A stretch of DNA of 64,000 bases, taken from contig NZ_MWQH01000005.1 of assembly GCF_002210295.1 (NCBI RefSeq), forward strand, positions 211,761 to 275,760. The letters run 5' to 3'. A program made the position numbers and the translations under genes. Source of the stretch: Fibrobacter sp. UWB5. GTDB taxonomy: Bacteria > Fibrobacterota > Fibrobacteria > Fibrobacterales > Fibrobacteraceae. How positions within the stretch are numbered: the stretch's first letter is position 1; the number at the start of each line of letters is the position of its first letter. The notes beneath the pieces were generated by a model. That model did no database searches and was not told where the DNA came from. It was given only the letters and a program-made list of their open reading frames with translations. Positions 37,828 to 45,785 of the stretch are shown piece by piece.

Positions 37828-39192
37828 ATGGCGACCATCAGTCTATACGCAAAAGAAAATGCAACGTCCTCGTTTATACAGGACGTTCTTTCGTCGGTAG
37901 ATTATCCGGTTGACACTTTCCGCGAAATCCCGACAGCGGGCGCGATTCCACAAGTCCCGCTTGTCATTTGGGATCTAGATTCTTTTTCGACGCATAACTT
38001 GCAAATGCTCAAGGCGCTCCGCGAAAAATCTCCGGACACCTTGATTCTTGTTTACGCCGAAGCCCCCGAGCAATTCGGAGAAATATCCAACAAGCTTTAC
38101 GACAGCATTCTTTCGGTGGAATCCCTAAAGCTCCACTTGATGTCGCAAATCGCAAAGCTTAAGGATATTCATACCGCGCGCCAGATTTTCAGGGAGCGCA
38201 TGAGCCACCTGGTAGGTAAAAGCCCGGCCATGCAACAGCTTCGCAAAACCGTAGAACGCGCTATCGTGCATACAGGCCCCGTACTCATTGAAGGCGAAAC
38301 CGGTGTCGGTAAAGAGCTAATCGCTCGCGCCGTCGGCTGCATGTACGAAAAGTTCATCACGGTCAACTGCAGCGCCATTCCCGAAAACCTGTTCGAAAGC
38401 GAACTTTTCGGACACACCCGTGGAGCATTCACGGGTGCTCAAAACGAACGCATCGGTCTTTTTGAGGCAGCCGACGGCGGCGCCATCTTCCTCGACGAAA
38501 TTGGCGATATGCCCTTGCATGCCCAAGTCAAGCTCCTGCGCGTTTTGCAGAACAAGGAAATCCGCCCGCTCGGTTCCAACACCACCAAGCACATCGATGT
38601 TCGCATCATTGCGGCAACGAACAGGAACTTGCAGCAAGAGATTGCCGAAAAACGTTTCCGCGAAGACCTCTATTACCGTCTGAACGTGATTCCCATGCAA
38701 ATCTCGCCGCTCCGCGACCGCAAAGAAGACATCGAAGACTTGGCGAATTACTTCATCCAGATTTACCAAGGCTCCGGCGAAAAGTTCACGCTTTCAAACG
38801 CCGCCCTCCGCAAGCTCCAAGAATACGACTGGCCGGGCAACATCCGCGAACTGGAGAACGTCATCCAGCGTGCGCTCTGCTTTACAAGCGCAGGCGCCCT
38901 GCAGCCCGAAGACCTTCACATCGATACCGTAAGCCCGGTTTCCTCTACAAGCGCCACCAAGCCGAATTCAACCAACCCGCATGCAAGCGACGTTTCCGAG
39001 AATCCTGCAGAAACCATCTCCGCATACGAAAACTTCAGGCAAATGCAGCTGGCGCAGGAGCGCGATTTCTTGATCAAGAAAATCCGAGAATGCAATGGTT
39101 CCGTCCGCGAAGCCGCACAAAAACTCGGGCTGTTCCGCACCGCCCTCTACAATCGCCTGAACCATTTAGGTGTAAACGTTAAAGATTTATAA
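37828..39192 (+). CDS. sigma-54-dependent transcriptional activator with degenerate receiver
   Basis: A 454-residue NtrC-family activator. The N-terminal 115 residues look like a response-regulator receiver (LVIWDLDSFS at the phospho-Asp strand) but lack the acidic pair after the first strand, so phosphorylation is doubtful. The AAA+ domain (about 128-365) has Walker A EGETGVGKELIARA, the sigma-54 contact loop GAFTGA (about 198-203), Walker B GGAIFLDEIGDM, and the arginine fingers FREDLYYRLNV. A linker rich in Ser/Thr/Pro leads to a Fis-type helix-turn-helix (SVREAAQKLGLFRTALYNRLNHLGV). Its upstream region is the repeat array; its stop TAA abuts the stop of the opposing ABC gene. Targets are unknown. 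Confidence 0.93.
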   Translation: MATISLYAKENATSSFIQDVLSSVDYPVDTFREIPTAGAIPQVPLVIWDLDSFSTHNLQMLKALREKSPDTLILVYAEAPEQFGEISNKLYDSILSVESLKLHLMSQIAKLKDIHTARQIFRERMSHLVGKSPAMQQLRKTVERAIVHTGPVLIEGETGVGKELIARAVGCMYEKFITVNCSAIPENLFESELFGHTRGAFTGAQNERIGLFEAADGGAIFLDEIGDMPLHAQVKLLRVLQNKEIRPLGSNTTKHIDVRIIAATNRNLQQEIAEKRFREDLYYRLNVIPMQISPLRDRKEDIEDLANYFIQIYQGSGEKFTLSNAALRKLQEYDWPGNIRELENVIQRALCFTSAGALQPEDLHIDTVSPVSSTSATKPNSTNPHASDVSENPAETISAYENFRQMQLAQERDFLIKKIRECNGSVREAAQKLGLFRTALYNRLNHLGVNVKDL

Positions 39193-39936
39193 TCAAGCTT
39201 CGGTCCAGTCTAGCAGACCTTTAGCCCTTGCATCGCTCGCCCGCTCACAACGGGCGATTCCTTTTTCGATGACCATGATCCGGTCACAGTACTTTTCGGC
39301 ATATTCCACAGAATGGGTCGACACCAGAATTCCCATGCCACGTTCTTTCGCCAGTTTTTGCAAAAGCGTAAACAGCTTGCGGCTGCGGGGAATATCCATA
39401 AAGGCATTCGGTTCATCGAGCAGCAGCACGTTTACCTGCTGGGCCACCGCCTGCGCCAAATATACGCGGCTCCGTTCGCCATCACTCAATTCCGTGAGCC
39501 AGCGGTCTTTGAATTTTTCAACCTCCAGCAAGGCGAGGGATTCGTTGACAAAGCGTTCATCTTCTTGACTGCGCCCGTCGAAAAGGCCTGCGTAAGGCAT
39601 GCGGCCAAGACCCACGAATTCGCGCACCGTCATGCGGTCGCAAACGATACCGCCCATGCGCACCAGCGTTATGAACTTGGCGCGTTCGCGGGCCGTCCAC
39701 TGCGATTTTCCCTGCAGTAAAACCGTGCCCGACACCGGCTGCAAAAGTCCGCATAAAGTCTTGAGGAAGGTACTTTTGCCCGAGCCGTTTTCGCCCAGCA
39801 AGGCAATCACCTCGCCCGCCTTCAGTTCAAAATTCACCGGAGTCACAAGCCCGACTGCATCGAAACGCTTGTCTTGCCTGTAGCCGATTACCAGGTTTTC
39901 ACACTGGAGAAGCACCGTATTCATAGATTCATTCAT
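39193..39936 (-). CDS. ABC transporter ATP-binding protein, FecE/BtuD-like
   Basis: A 247-residue ATPase of the iron-siderophore/cobalamin importer family. Walker A is ALLGENGSGKSTFLKTL, the signature is ELSDGERSRVYLAQA (LSDGE instead of LSGGQ), Walker B is VNVLLLDEPNAFMD, and the H loop is VSTHSVE. Its start overlaps the permease stop by 4 bp (ATGA), so the two are translationally coupled. Together they form the inner-membrane part of an importer for iron chelates, haem or cobalamin. No periplasmic binding protein or TonB receptor gene is seen in the window. Confidence 0.9.
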   Translation of the reverse strand: MNESMNTVLLQCENLVIGYRQDKRFDAVGLVTPVNFELKAGEVIALLGENGSGKSTFLKTLCGLLQPVSGTVLLQGKSQWTARERAKFITLVRMGGIVCDRMTVREFVGLGRMPYAGLFDGRSQEDERFVNESLALLEVEKFKDRWLTELSDGERSRVYLAQAVAQQVNVLLLDEPNAFMDIPRSRKLFTLLQKLAKERGMGILVSTHSVEYAEKYCDRIMVIEKGIARCERASDARAKGLLDWTEA

Positions 39937-40910
39937 CGGCGAAGTCCTCCACCGCGAACAATCACCCAGAGCACCACGGGAACGCCCACCAGGCTAAGCA
40001 CCGCATTCAACGGGAATTTCGAAAACTGCGAAGCCGCCAAGCAAAGCACGACGCCGCACAAAGCCGATGCCGGCATCAAAACACGATGGTTGCTCGTTTT
40101 GAACAACATAAACGAAAGGTGCGGAACCGCAATTCCGACAAACGCAACCGGGCCGCAGAACGCTGTCGATGCCGCCGCCAAAAGCGAAGCCCCCAACAGC
40201 ACCATCACGCGACCCTGGCGCACGTTCACGCCCAAGCCCTTTGCAAAATCGTCGCCCATTCTGGCGGCATTCAAATAACGAATCGACAGCGTCACAAGCA
40301 CAAGGCCGACAACCGTACACAGCGCAAAAATCCAGATGCCATCGAAGGTCAGGCGGCCAAAGCTACCCATGCCCCAGGACACATACACACGCAAAGATTC
40401 CGCGTCGCTCCCCATAATCAAAAGGCTCACCAGGGCGTCAATAAAGTAGCCCATCAGGAGGCCCACAATCAAAAGGATTGTAGAATTTTCAAACCTCGAA
40501 GCCACAAACATCACAATCGCGGTCACCACCAGCGCACCGATGGCCGCCCCCGACAAGACTCCGAAATGACCGAAGGTGAATCCGGCCAACAGCGAAAGCG
40601 CAACGCCAAGGCTTGCTCCACTGCTGATGCCAAGCACAAACGGGCCCGCCAGTGGGTTCCTAAACAGGGTCTGCAACGAAAGACCCGCCACCGCCAGAGA
40701 AATTCCAGAGAGAACCGCCGCCACTAGTCGGGGCACCCGAATCTGCCAAAAAATGCGGGCTTCTACGGAATCGTAATGAGCGCCCTTAAAAGAAAGGTCA
40801 GACCACGACAGTCCGACCGCTCCAGAAAATAGAGTCAAATAAGAAAGGATGGCAATCAGGGCGATGAGCAGCGCAAATCCAACAAGGATTCTTTGATCGA
40901 TGCTGCGCAT
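39933..40910 (-). CDS. FecCD-family ABC transporter permease
   Basis: A 325-residue integral membrane protein with about ten helices of the BtuC/FecCD/FhuB family. Typical are RVPRLVAAVLSGISLAVAGLSLQTLFRNPLAGPFVLGISSGASLGV, the GPVAFVGIAVPHL segment and the C-terminal GVPVVLWVIVRGG. It imports a metal chelate (siderophore iron, haem or cobalamin); the substrate cannot be told from sequence alone. It is coupled to the ATPase gene by a 4-bp overlap and follows a secreted protein gene after 20 bp. Confidence 0.92.
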   Translation of the reverse strand: MRSIDQRILVGFALLIALIAILSYLTLFSGAVGLSWSDLSFKGAHYDSVEARIFWQIRVPRLVAAVLSGISLAVAGLSLQTLFRNPLAGPFVLGISSGASLGVALSLLAGFTFGHFGVLSGAAIGALVVTAIVMFVASRFENSTILLIVGLLMGYFIDALVSLLIMGSDAESLRVYVSWGMGSFGRLTFDGIWIFALCTVVGLVLVTLSIRYLNAARMGDDFAKGLGVNVRQGRVMVLLGASLLAAASTAFCGPVAFVGIAVPHLSFMLFKTSNHRVLMPASALCGVVLCLAASQFSKFPLNAVLSLVGVPVVLWVIVRGGGLRR

Positions 40911-40930
40911 CGCAAGCCCCCAAGAAGACC

Positions 40931-41719
40931 TTACTTTTTCTTCTTGTTCTGGGGCTGTGCCGCAGCCTGCTTCAATTCCGCAGTCTGCTTCGGATCGCGG
41001 ATATAGAGTTCAGGCGGGATATTGTCGAATCCCTGCAGGGCATTGAGCCAGTTATCGTTCAGGTCGCGGAATTCCAACTTGTTCAAGTTATAACGCAGAG
41101 AGTCATTCACGATATCGAACGTGATGTAGTCCCAACGAACCACCTGACGATCCTTAAAGACTTCGCGGCTCACGAGAGACTGGTCGGAATCGAAACGGTA
41201 GCGGGCCTTGAACGTGTATTCACCCGTCATCTGGTAGCGACCGGAATCGGAGTAAGTGCGAGTAATACCGATTAGCGTATCGTTTGCGCCGAAGCGGAGT
41301 TCAGCATCGCGGAAAGCATGACCGTGAGCGATGATCGGAGTGCGCCAGACGCCCACCACCTGGTCTTTCATGCGCTTCTGGAGCACAGTGTCAATGCGCC
41401 AGTGGTCGAAGTTGCTCTTGTCGTAGCGAGCGCGCTGCACGTACTTACCCGTCTGGACCAACTTGCGGACGCTGTCGGCCTGAACTTTCGCAAGGCTATC
41501 TGCGTTACGAGGACCGACCGCCGGTGCCACATGGTTCATCGAATCAAGCTTAGCCTGAATCATTTCGTCGAGCGTTGCCGTAGCTCCACGCGGTGTGGCC
41601 ACCACCTGGGATTCTACTTTAACGAGGTTTGCAGGTTGAGTTGCGGCAGGAGCCGTCTGTGCCAAAGGCATTCCTACGAAAGCCAAAGACAATAAAGAAA
41701 TAATAATATGCTTATACAT
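40931..41719 (-). CDS. secreted protein of unknown function, upstream of metal ABC importer
   Basis: A protein of about 262 residues with a signal peptide (MYKHIIISLLSLAFVGMPLAQT). An Ala/Gln/Pro-rich low-complexity stretch follows, then a folded region with alternating strands: DQVVGVWRTPIIAHGHAFRDAELRFGANDTLIGITRTYSDSG is the most ordered part and resembles a lipocalin-like layout. The tail is Gln/Lys-rich. No family recognised. It is 20 bp upstream of the FecCD permease, so it may belong to that operon, but nothing in it resembles a metal-binding protein. The start could be five residues earlier at 41734. Confidence 0.65.
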   Translation of the reverse strand: MYKHIIISLLSLAFVGMPLAQTAPAATQPANLVKVESQVVATPRGATATLDEMIQAKLDSMNHVAPAVGPRNADSLAKVQADSVRKLVQTGKYVQRARYDKSNFDHWRIDTVLQKRMKDQVVGVWRTPIIAHGHAFRDAELRFGANDTLIGITRTYSDSGRYQMTGEYTFKARYRFDSDQSLVSREVFKDRQVVRWDYITFDIVNDSLRYNLNKLEFRDLNDNWLNALQGFDNIPPELYIRDPKQTAELKQAAAQPQNKKKK

Positions 41720-41801
41720 AGATACACTCATCATCGTAAATGTAGTTAAAGCGATATAAAAAAGGTAAGGATAACATACAAAAAAAGGCTATCTTTGGAC
41801 T

Positions 41802-42941
41802 ATGTTTGAAAAAACACTCGACTATTCCCAAGTTCCTTCCCCCTGTTTTGTTCTTGATGAGGCCAGACTGCGCCGTAATATGGAAATTCTGGACGATATC
41901 CAGAAGCGGGGAAACGTAAAAATCATTTGCGCCTTAAAAGGTTACAGTTTTTGGCGCTCTTTCCCCCTCATCGGCCAGTACCTAGCCGGTGCCACCGCCT
42001 CCAGTCTGAACGAAGCAAGACTCGCCAAGGAGGAAATGGGTAAAGAAGTCCACGTGTTCGCCCCCGTCTATGACGACGACGAAATCGACCAGATTCTCGC
42101 CTGCGCAGGCCACATTACCTTCAACAGCTTTAGCCAGTGGCAGCGTTTTAAAGGCAAGACTCTCGCCGCAGGTGTGAGCGCAGGAATTCGCGTAAATCCG
42201 CAATTTTCGACCGTCGAGACCGACCTGTACAACCCGTGCGGCAAGTTTTCGAGACTCGGCGTCACCGAAGCGGAGTTCAAACCGGAACTCTTGGACGGCA
42301 TCGAAGGGCTCCATTTCCACGCTCTCTGCGAACAGGACGCCGACGCCCTGGAAGGCGTGCTGAAGGCCTTCGAGCAACATTTCGGCAAGTACCTGCCGCA
42401 AATGAAATGGGTGAATTTTGGCGGCGGCCACCACATTACCCGCAAGGATTACCACCGCGAAGAGCTCGTGCGCATTTTGAACGACTTCCACAGCCGCTAT
42501 CCGCACCTCTCCGTTATCATGGAACCGGGTGAAGCCGTCGGGTGGCAGACGGGCGAACTGGTCGCCTCAGTCGGAGACATTGTCCACAACGAAATGGACA
42601 TTGTCGTACTGAACGTATCGATCAGCGCACACATGCCGGACTGCCTCGAAATGCCGTACCGCCCCACCGTGACGGGTGCAGGCATGCCGGGAGAAAAGAG
42701 ATTTACATACAAACTAGCAGGAAATTCCTGCCTCGCCGGCGACCAGCTCGGGGACTTTTCCTTTGTCGAACCGCTCAAGGTGGGCGACAAGATCATCTTT
42801 GAAGACATGATCCATTATACAATGGTCAAGACCACGTTCTTCAACGGGGTGCGTCACCCGAGTATCGGCAAGTTCGACGAACAGGGCAAATTCCATTTGC
42901 TCCACAAGTTTACTTACGAGCAGTTCAAGGAGAAGCTGTAA
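41802..42941 (+). CDS. nspC: carboxynorspermidine/carboxyspermidine decarboxylase
   Basis: A 379-residue fold-type III PLP decarboxylase of the alanine racemase/ornithine decarboxylase superfamily. It forms norspermidine or spermidine from the carboxylated precursor in the alternative polyamine pathway. The PLP lysine is in IICALKGYSFW near the N-terminus. NSFSQW, GLHFHALCEQDADALE, NFGGGHHITRKDY and EPGEAVGWQTGELVASVGD are NspC-like. The partner carboxy(nor)spermidine dehydrogenase gene is not in the window. It overlaps tsaE by 1 bp, so they are co-transcribed despite unrelated roles. Confidence 0.93.
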   Translation: MFEKTLDYSQVPSPCFVLDEARLRRNMEILDDIQKRGNVKIICALKGYSFWRSFPLIGQYLAGATASSLNEARLAKEEMGKEVHVFAPVYDDDEIDQILACAGHITFNSFSQWQRFKGKTLAAGVSAGIRVNPQFSTVETDLYNPCGKFSRLGVTEAEFKPELLDGIEGLHFHALCEQDADALEGVLKAFEQHFGKYLPQMKWVNFGGGHHITRKDYHREELVRILNDFHSRYPHLSVIMEPGEAVGWQTGELVASVGDIVHNEMDIVVLNVSISAHMPDCLEMPYRPTVTGAGMPGEKRFTYKLAGNSCLAGDQLGDFSFVEPLKVGDKIIFEDMIHYTMVKTTFFNGVRHPSIGKFDEQGKFHLLHKFTYEQFKEKL

Positions 42942-43348
42942 TGCTTTTCCACAGCGAAGAAGAAACTTACAACTGGGCGGTTGAATTCGGACGCAGCCTG
43001 AAGCCGGGCGACAAGGTGGCTCTTTACGGCAACCTGGGCGCCGGCAAGACGGTCATCAGTCGCGGGGTCTGCAAAGGTCTCGGTTTCACGGGATCCGTCT
43101 GCTCCCCCACCTACACCATTCTGCACGAATACCCTAACAACCCGCCGATTTTCCACTTCGACCTTTACCGCCTGGACGGCGGCGCCGACTTGAACGAAGT
43201 CGGCCTCGACCCCGATTATCTGGAAAAAGGAATCAGCTTGATCGAATGGCCAGAACGCCTCGAAGACAACGACCCCGGTCTCACGCACAAGATTGAAATA
43301 AAAATCCTCTCGGAAACCGAGAGGGAAATCGAAGTCACAAACCTTTAA
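42941..43348 (+). CDS. tsaE: tRNA threonylcarbamoyladenosine biosynthesis ATPase TsaE
   Basis: A 135-residue P-loop ATPase needed for the t6A modification of ANN-decoding tRNAs with TsaB, TsaC and TsaD. Walker A is LYGNLGAGKTVISRG, followed by the family motifs SPTYTILHEY and FHFDLYRLDG, and LIEWPERL near the end. Its length is typical. It starts within the stop codon of nspC (1-bp overlap) and is followed by a strong terminator. The other Tsa genes are not visible here. Confidence 0.96.
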   Translation: MLFHSEEETYNWAVEFGRSLKPGDKVALYGNLGAGKTVISRGVCKGLGFTGSVCSPTYTILHEYPNNPPIFHFDLYRLDGGADLNEVGLDPDYLEKGISLIEWPERLEDNDPGLTHKIEIKILSETEREIEVTNL

Positions 43349-43353
43349 AAAAG

Positions 43354-43379
43354 AAAACCCGCCTGAACGGCGGGTTTTT
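43354..43379. terminator. bidirectional intrinsic terminator after tsaE
   Basis: A perfect 10-bp stem AAAACCCGCC/GGCGGGTTTT with loop TGAAC. T tracts follow it on both strands. It lies between convergent tsaE and the next minus-strand gene. Confidence 0.9.
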
Positions 43380-43400
43380 CATTGTTTCTGCAAAAGGAGC

Positions 43401-44000
43401 TTACTTCTTGGCAGCGGCGGTATCGGCAACCGGTTCTGCAGCAGCTGCAGCGGCAACCTTGGCAGCTTCCTTTGCGGCCTGGACTTCGGCAATCTTCACG
43501 ATTTCGTCCCATTCGCTCTTGTCGCCGGTGTAAAGGAGCATGGCGCCCTTGTATTCCGTCACGATCTTTGCGGCAGCGGCGGTATCGCCCTTGTCCAAAG
43601 CGTCATTGGCGCTAGTGAGCAAGTCTTTCTGGACATTGCGCATGTCCTCGATTTCTCCCAGACGGTTCTGACGGAGCACCTCCAAGGTATCGCTCACGAA
43701 AGCGAGATCCCAGGTAGCCTCGTAGCAGGATTCCACTTCGGCGAACTTGGAAGCGTCTTCGGCTGCGGCAGCGTACAAGGCGTCGCACTTGGCAAACGTT
43801 TCGGCGCAGTTGCGCTTCACGTACTGATAATAATGATAGCCGCCCACAATCAGGCCGATAATGACCAAAAGGAATACACCGTCTTGCCAGCCCATGATTG
43901 GGCCCGACGGGAGTCTCGGCTTTCCGTTGACGGTATCGCCCGCTTCCAGGCGTTCTTCGGCTTCGTCAAAGGGGCTTTTTCCATTCAAGAAACTGAACAT
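43401..44000 (-). CDS. single-pass membrane protein, unknown function
   Basis: A 199-residue protein with a short cytoplasmic N-terminus, one membrane helix (about 40-60, DGVFLLVIIGLIVGGYHYY), and a helical, charged periplasmic part with four Cys (residues in RNCAETFAKCDALY and VESCYEATWD). It ends in an Ala/Glu-rich tail. TPR-like helices are possible but no repeat consensus is clear. No family recognised. It lies 21 bp downstream of the sufE-like gene on the same strand and ends near a shared terminator. Confidence 0.7.
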   Translation of the reverse strand: MFSFLNGKSPFDEAEERLEAGDTVNGKPRLPSGPIMGWQDGVFLLVIIGLIVGGYHYYQYVKRNCAETFAKCDALYAAAAEDASKFAEVESCYEATWDLAFVSDTLEVLRQNRLGEIEDMRNVQKDLLTSANDALDKGDTAAAAKIVTEYKGAMLLYTGDKSEWDEIVKIAEVQAAKEAAKVAAAAAAEPVADTAAAKK

Positions 44001-44021
44001 GTTCTACCTACTTTTTTATAC

Positions 44022-44468
44022 CTATTTTTTGGTGAGGGCCGCAAAGACCCGTGCATATAAATAAATCTGCTTGACCAAGCTTGCAAAACCATTCGAGCGC
44101 GTCGGCGAAAGTCCCACATTCAGGCCAATATCCTGAAAGAACTTCGGGTCCACTGCGAGAATGTCTGCAGGAGCCATGTCGTTATAAATCTTGAGCGCCA
44201 AGGCACCGAGCCCGCGGCTAATCAGCGGATTCGTGGTACCGCCTTCCACATCCATTTCAAAGTGAATCTTTGCGCCATCAAAACTCGGAACCAGGTACAT
44301 GGTCGATGCACAACCCTGAATAATGAACTTTTCCGCCTTCAAGGCAGTGTCCATACCCTTGTGGGCGCGAGCCAAATCCAAGAGGAATTTCCACTTGTCA
44401 TCGGGGTCGCTAAAGCTTGCAAACTTTTCGCGAACTTCGCTCAAACGCGCATCCATTAATTCGCTCAT
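44022..44468 (-). CDS. sufE: SufE-family cysteine desulfurase sulfur acceptor
   Basis: A 148-residue SufE-like protein. The family signature IIQGCAST contains the catalytic Cys53 that accepts sulfur from a SufS/CsdA cysteine desulfurase for iron-sulfur cluster assembly. FSDPDDKWKFLLDLAR and GLSPTRSNGFASLVKQIYLYA are typical flanking parts. The length is usual for the family. No sufS or sufBCD genes are in the window, so which desulfurase it serves is unknown. It lies 4 bp downstream of the flavoprotein gene in the same transcript. Confidence 0.92.
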   Translation of the reverse strand: MSELMDARLSEVREKFASFSDPDDKWKFLLDLARAHKGMDTALKAEKFIIQGCASTMYLVPSFDGAKIHFEMDVEGGTTNPLISRGLGALALKIYNDMAPADILAVDPKFFQDIGLNVGLSPTRSNGFASLVKQIYLYARVFAALTKK

Positions 44469-44472
44469 AAAC

Positions 44473-45666
44473 CTACCGCAAGAAGGAACGCATCTTCCAA
44501 ATCAAGGAAGGTGCAGCCCACAAAACATTAAAGAAAATACGGAACAGAGTCTGCTTTTCGCGTGGGAGCTTCGAAAGCTTGAAAGCCGCGCGGTCAAACT
44601 GCTTGTCGCTGATTTTATTGAAACCGACCTTGGCGCGAGCCACCTGCAGGTGTTTTTTGCCGAGGGCAGCCATCCAGCGGTCAAGAACCTTGGATTCAAC
44701 GGCACTACGGTTTTCGTTCGGTTCGCCGAGCCATTCCTTGACCGATTCCGCGACAATCTTGCCGCACAAAAGCGATTCGACAATGCCCGAACGGCTAATG
44801 GGGTTCACGCAGCTAGCCGCATCGCCCGCCTTAAAGAGGCCGCACTTGGCCATGGGCTTTGTAGACTGGCCACAAGCGATCATGCCGCCATACACGGCCT
44901 TGACCTTTGCCTTCGGGTAATCGCGGGCAATAAAATCCAACAGTTTCTGACGCAGGGGGACCTTGTGATCCACATCCTTGCCGAGCACAAAGCCGATATT
45001 CACCTCGACGCCGTCGCGCGGGAAAATCCAGCCGTAGCCCGATTCAAATTCGGAACCGAAAAAGAGCTCGATATGTTCCTTGCTGTGTTCAATGCCTTCG
45101 GCCACCGCAAAAATGGCGGGTTCCAAATCGGTATCGCCCGATTCAATGCCCTTAAGGCAATCAATATTGCGAGTCAGCCTGCAGCTCGGGCCAGTCGCAT
45201 CGACAACGGCCTCGGCAAACAAGGTTTCGATTTCGCCGCCGACCGACACCGTAATATTCCAGCCTTCTTCGGTCTTTTCAAGTTTCTTGATAACCGTGTC
45301 GTAGTGGCATTCCACGCCTGCAGACACGCAACCATCCGAAATGGAATGGTGGAACCGGGCGCGGTCCAGAATCAAGCCGCAGTCCTTGCTATAAAATTCA
45401 GCACGGTAACGCTTGGGCGAGGTAAAATAAATTCCAGAAAGAGTCCCGCGGACAAAGGAATCATCGACCGGCCAAAGGGAATTCAAGCGATCCTTGGATA
45501 CCGCTTCGGCACAGAAAATAGGTTCTTTCCAGGGCTCTTTTTTGTCCAAAAGCAAAATCCGTCTGGTACCGGAGGTCAAGCGACCAAGGGTACAGGCAGC
45601 CATGAGACCGGCAGGACCGGCCCCGCAAACCACCACATCGTATCGATTTGAGGTAAAATTTGCCAT
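44473..45666 (-). CDS. geranylgeranyl-reductase-family FAD-dependent oxidoreductase
   Basis: A 397-residue flavoprotein. The N-terminal dinucleotide fold VVVCGAGPAGLMAACTLGR binds FAD, the conserved PxxCxxxxS-like segment is EPIFCAEAVSKDRL, VVDATGPSCRLTRNI follows, and the second FAD motif is GLFKAGDAASCVNPISRSGI. The family includes geranylgeranyl reductases and related prenyl-lipid or quinone reductases; the substrate here is unknown. The ATG at 45666 is preferred over a TTG four codons upstream. It precedes a SufE-like gene by 4 bp. A shared region upstream holds the promoter of the divergent pentapeptide gene. Confidence 0.88.
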   Translation of the reverse strand: MANFTSNRYDVVVCGAGPAGLMAACTLGRLTSGTRRILLLDKKEPWKEPIFCAEAVSKDRLNSLWPVDDSFVRGTLSGIYFTSPKRYRAEFYSKDCGLILDRARFHHSISDGCVSAGVECHYDTVIKKLEKTEEGWNITVSVGGEIETLFAEAVVDATGPSCRLTRNIDCLKGIESGDTDLEPAIFAVAEGIEHSKEHIELFFGSEFESGYGWIFPRDGVEVNIGFVLGKDVDHKVPLRQKLLDFIARDYPKAKVKAVYGGMIACGQSTKPMAKCGLFKAGDAASCVNPISRSGIVESLLCGKIVAESVKEWLGEPNENRSAVESKVLDRWMAALGKKHLQVARAKVGFNKISDKQFDRAAFKLSKLPREKQTLFRIFFNVLWAAPSLIWKMRSFLR

Positions 45667-45727
45667 TTCGGGGAACAAATTAGCATTTATTTATAAAGTT
45701 TTTTTCTTTTTTATTGTTAATTGGCAA

Positions 45728-45744
45728 TTTTTTTAGTTATTTTA
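45728..45744 (+). promoter_or_regulatory. 17-bp T-rich block upstream of pentapeptide gene, possible promoter element
   Basis: TTTTTTTAGTTATTTTA, identical to 34800-34816 upstream of rho. Here it ends 41 bp before the ATG, a plausible promoter distance. Function is inferred from repetition and position only. Confidence 0.3.
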
Positions 45745-45785
45745 GAGCTATCCGTTATTTGGTTTATCCTTAAAAGGGAATGTAT

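Noticed and set aside
41790..41797. TATCTTTG resembling the Bacteroidetes -7 promoter box upstream of nspC
   Set aside because: It ends 4 bp before the ATG and no -33 TTTG is found at the right distance, so it would need a leaderless transcript.
44323..45651. Open frame of 442 codons opposite the flavoprotein and sufE genes
   Set aside because: Runs antisense across two well-supported genes and resembles no protein family.
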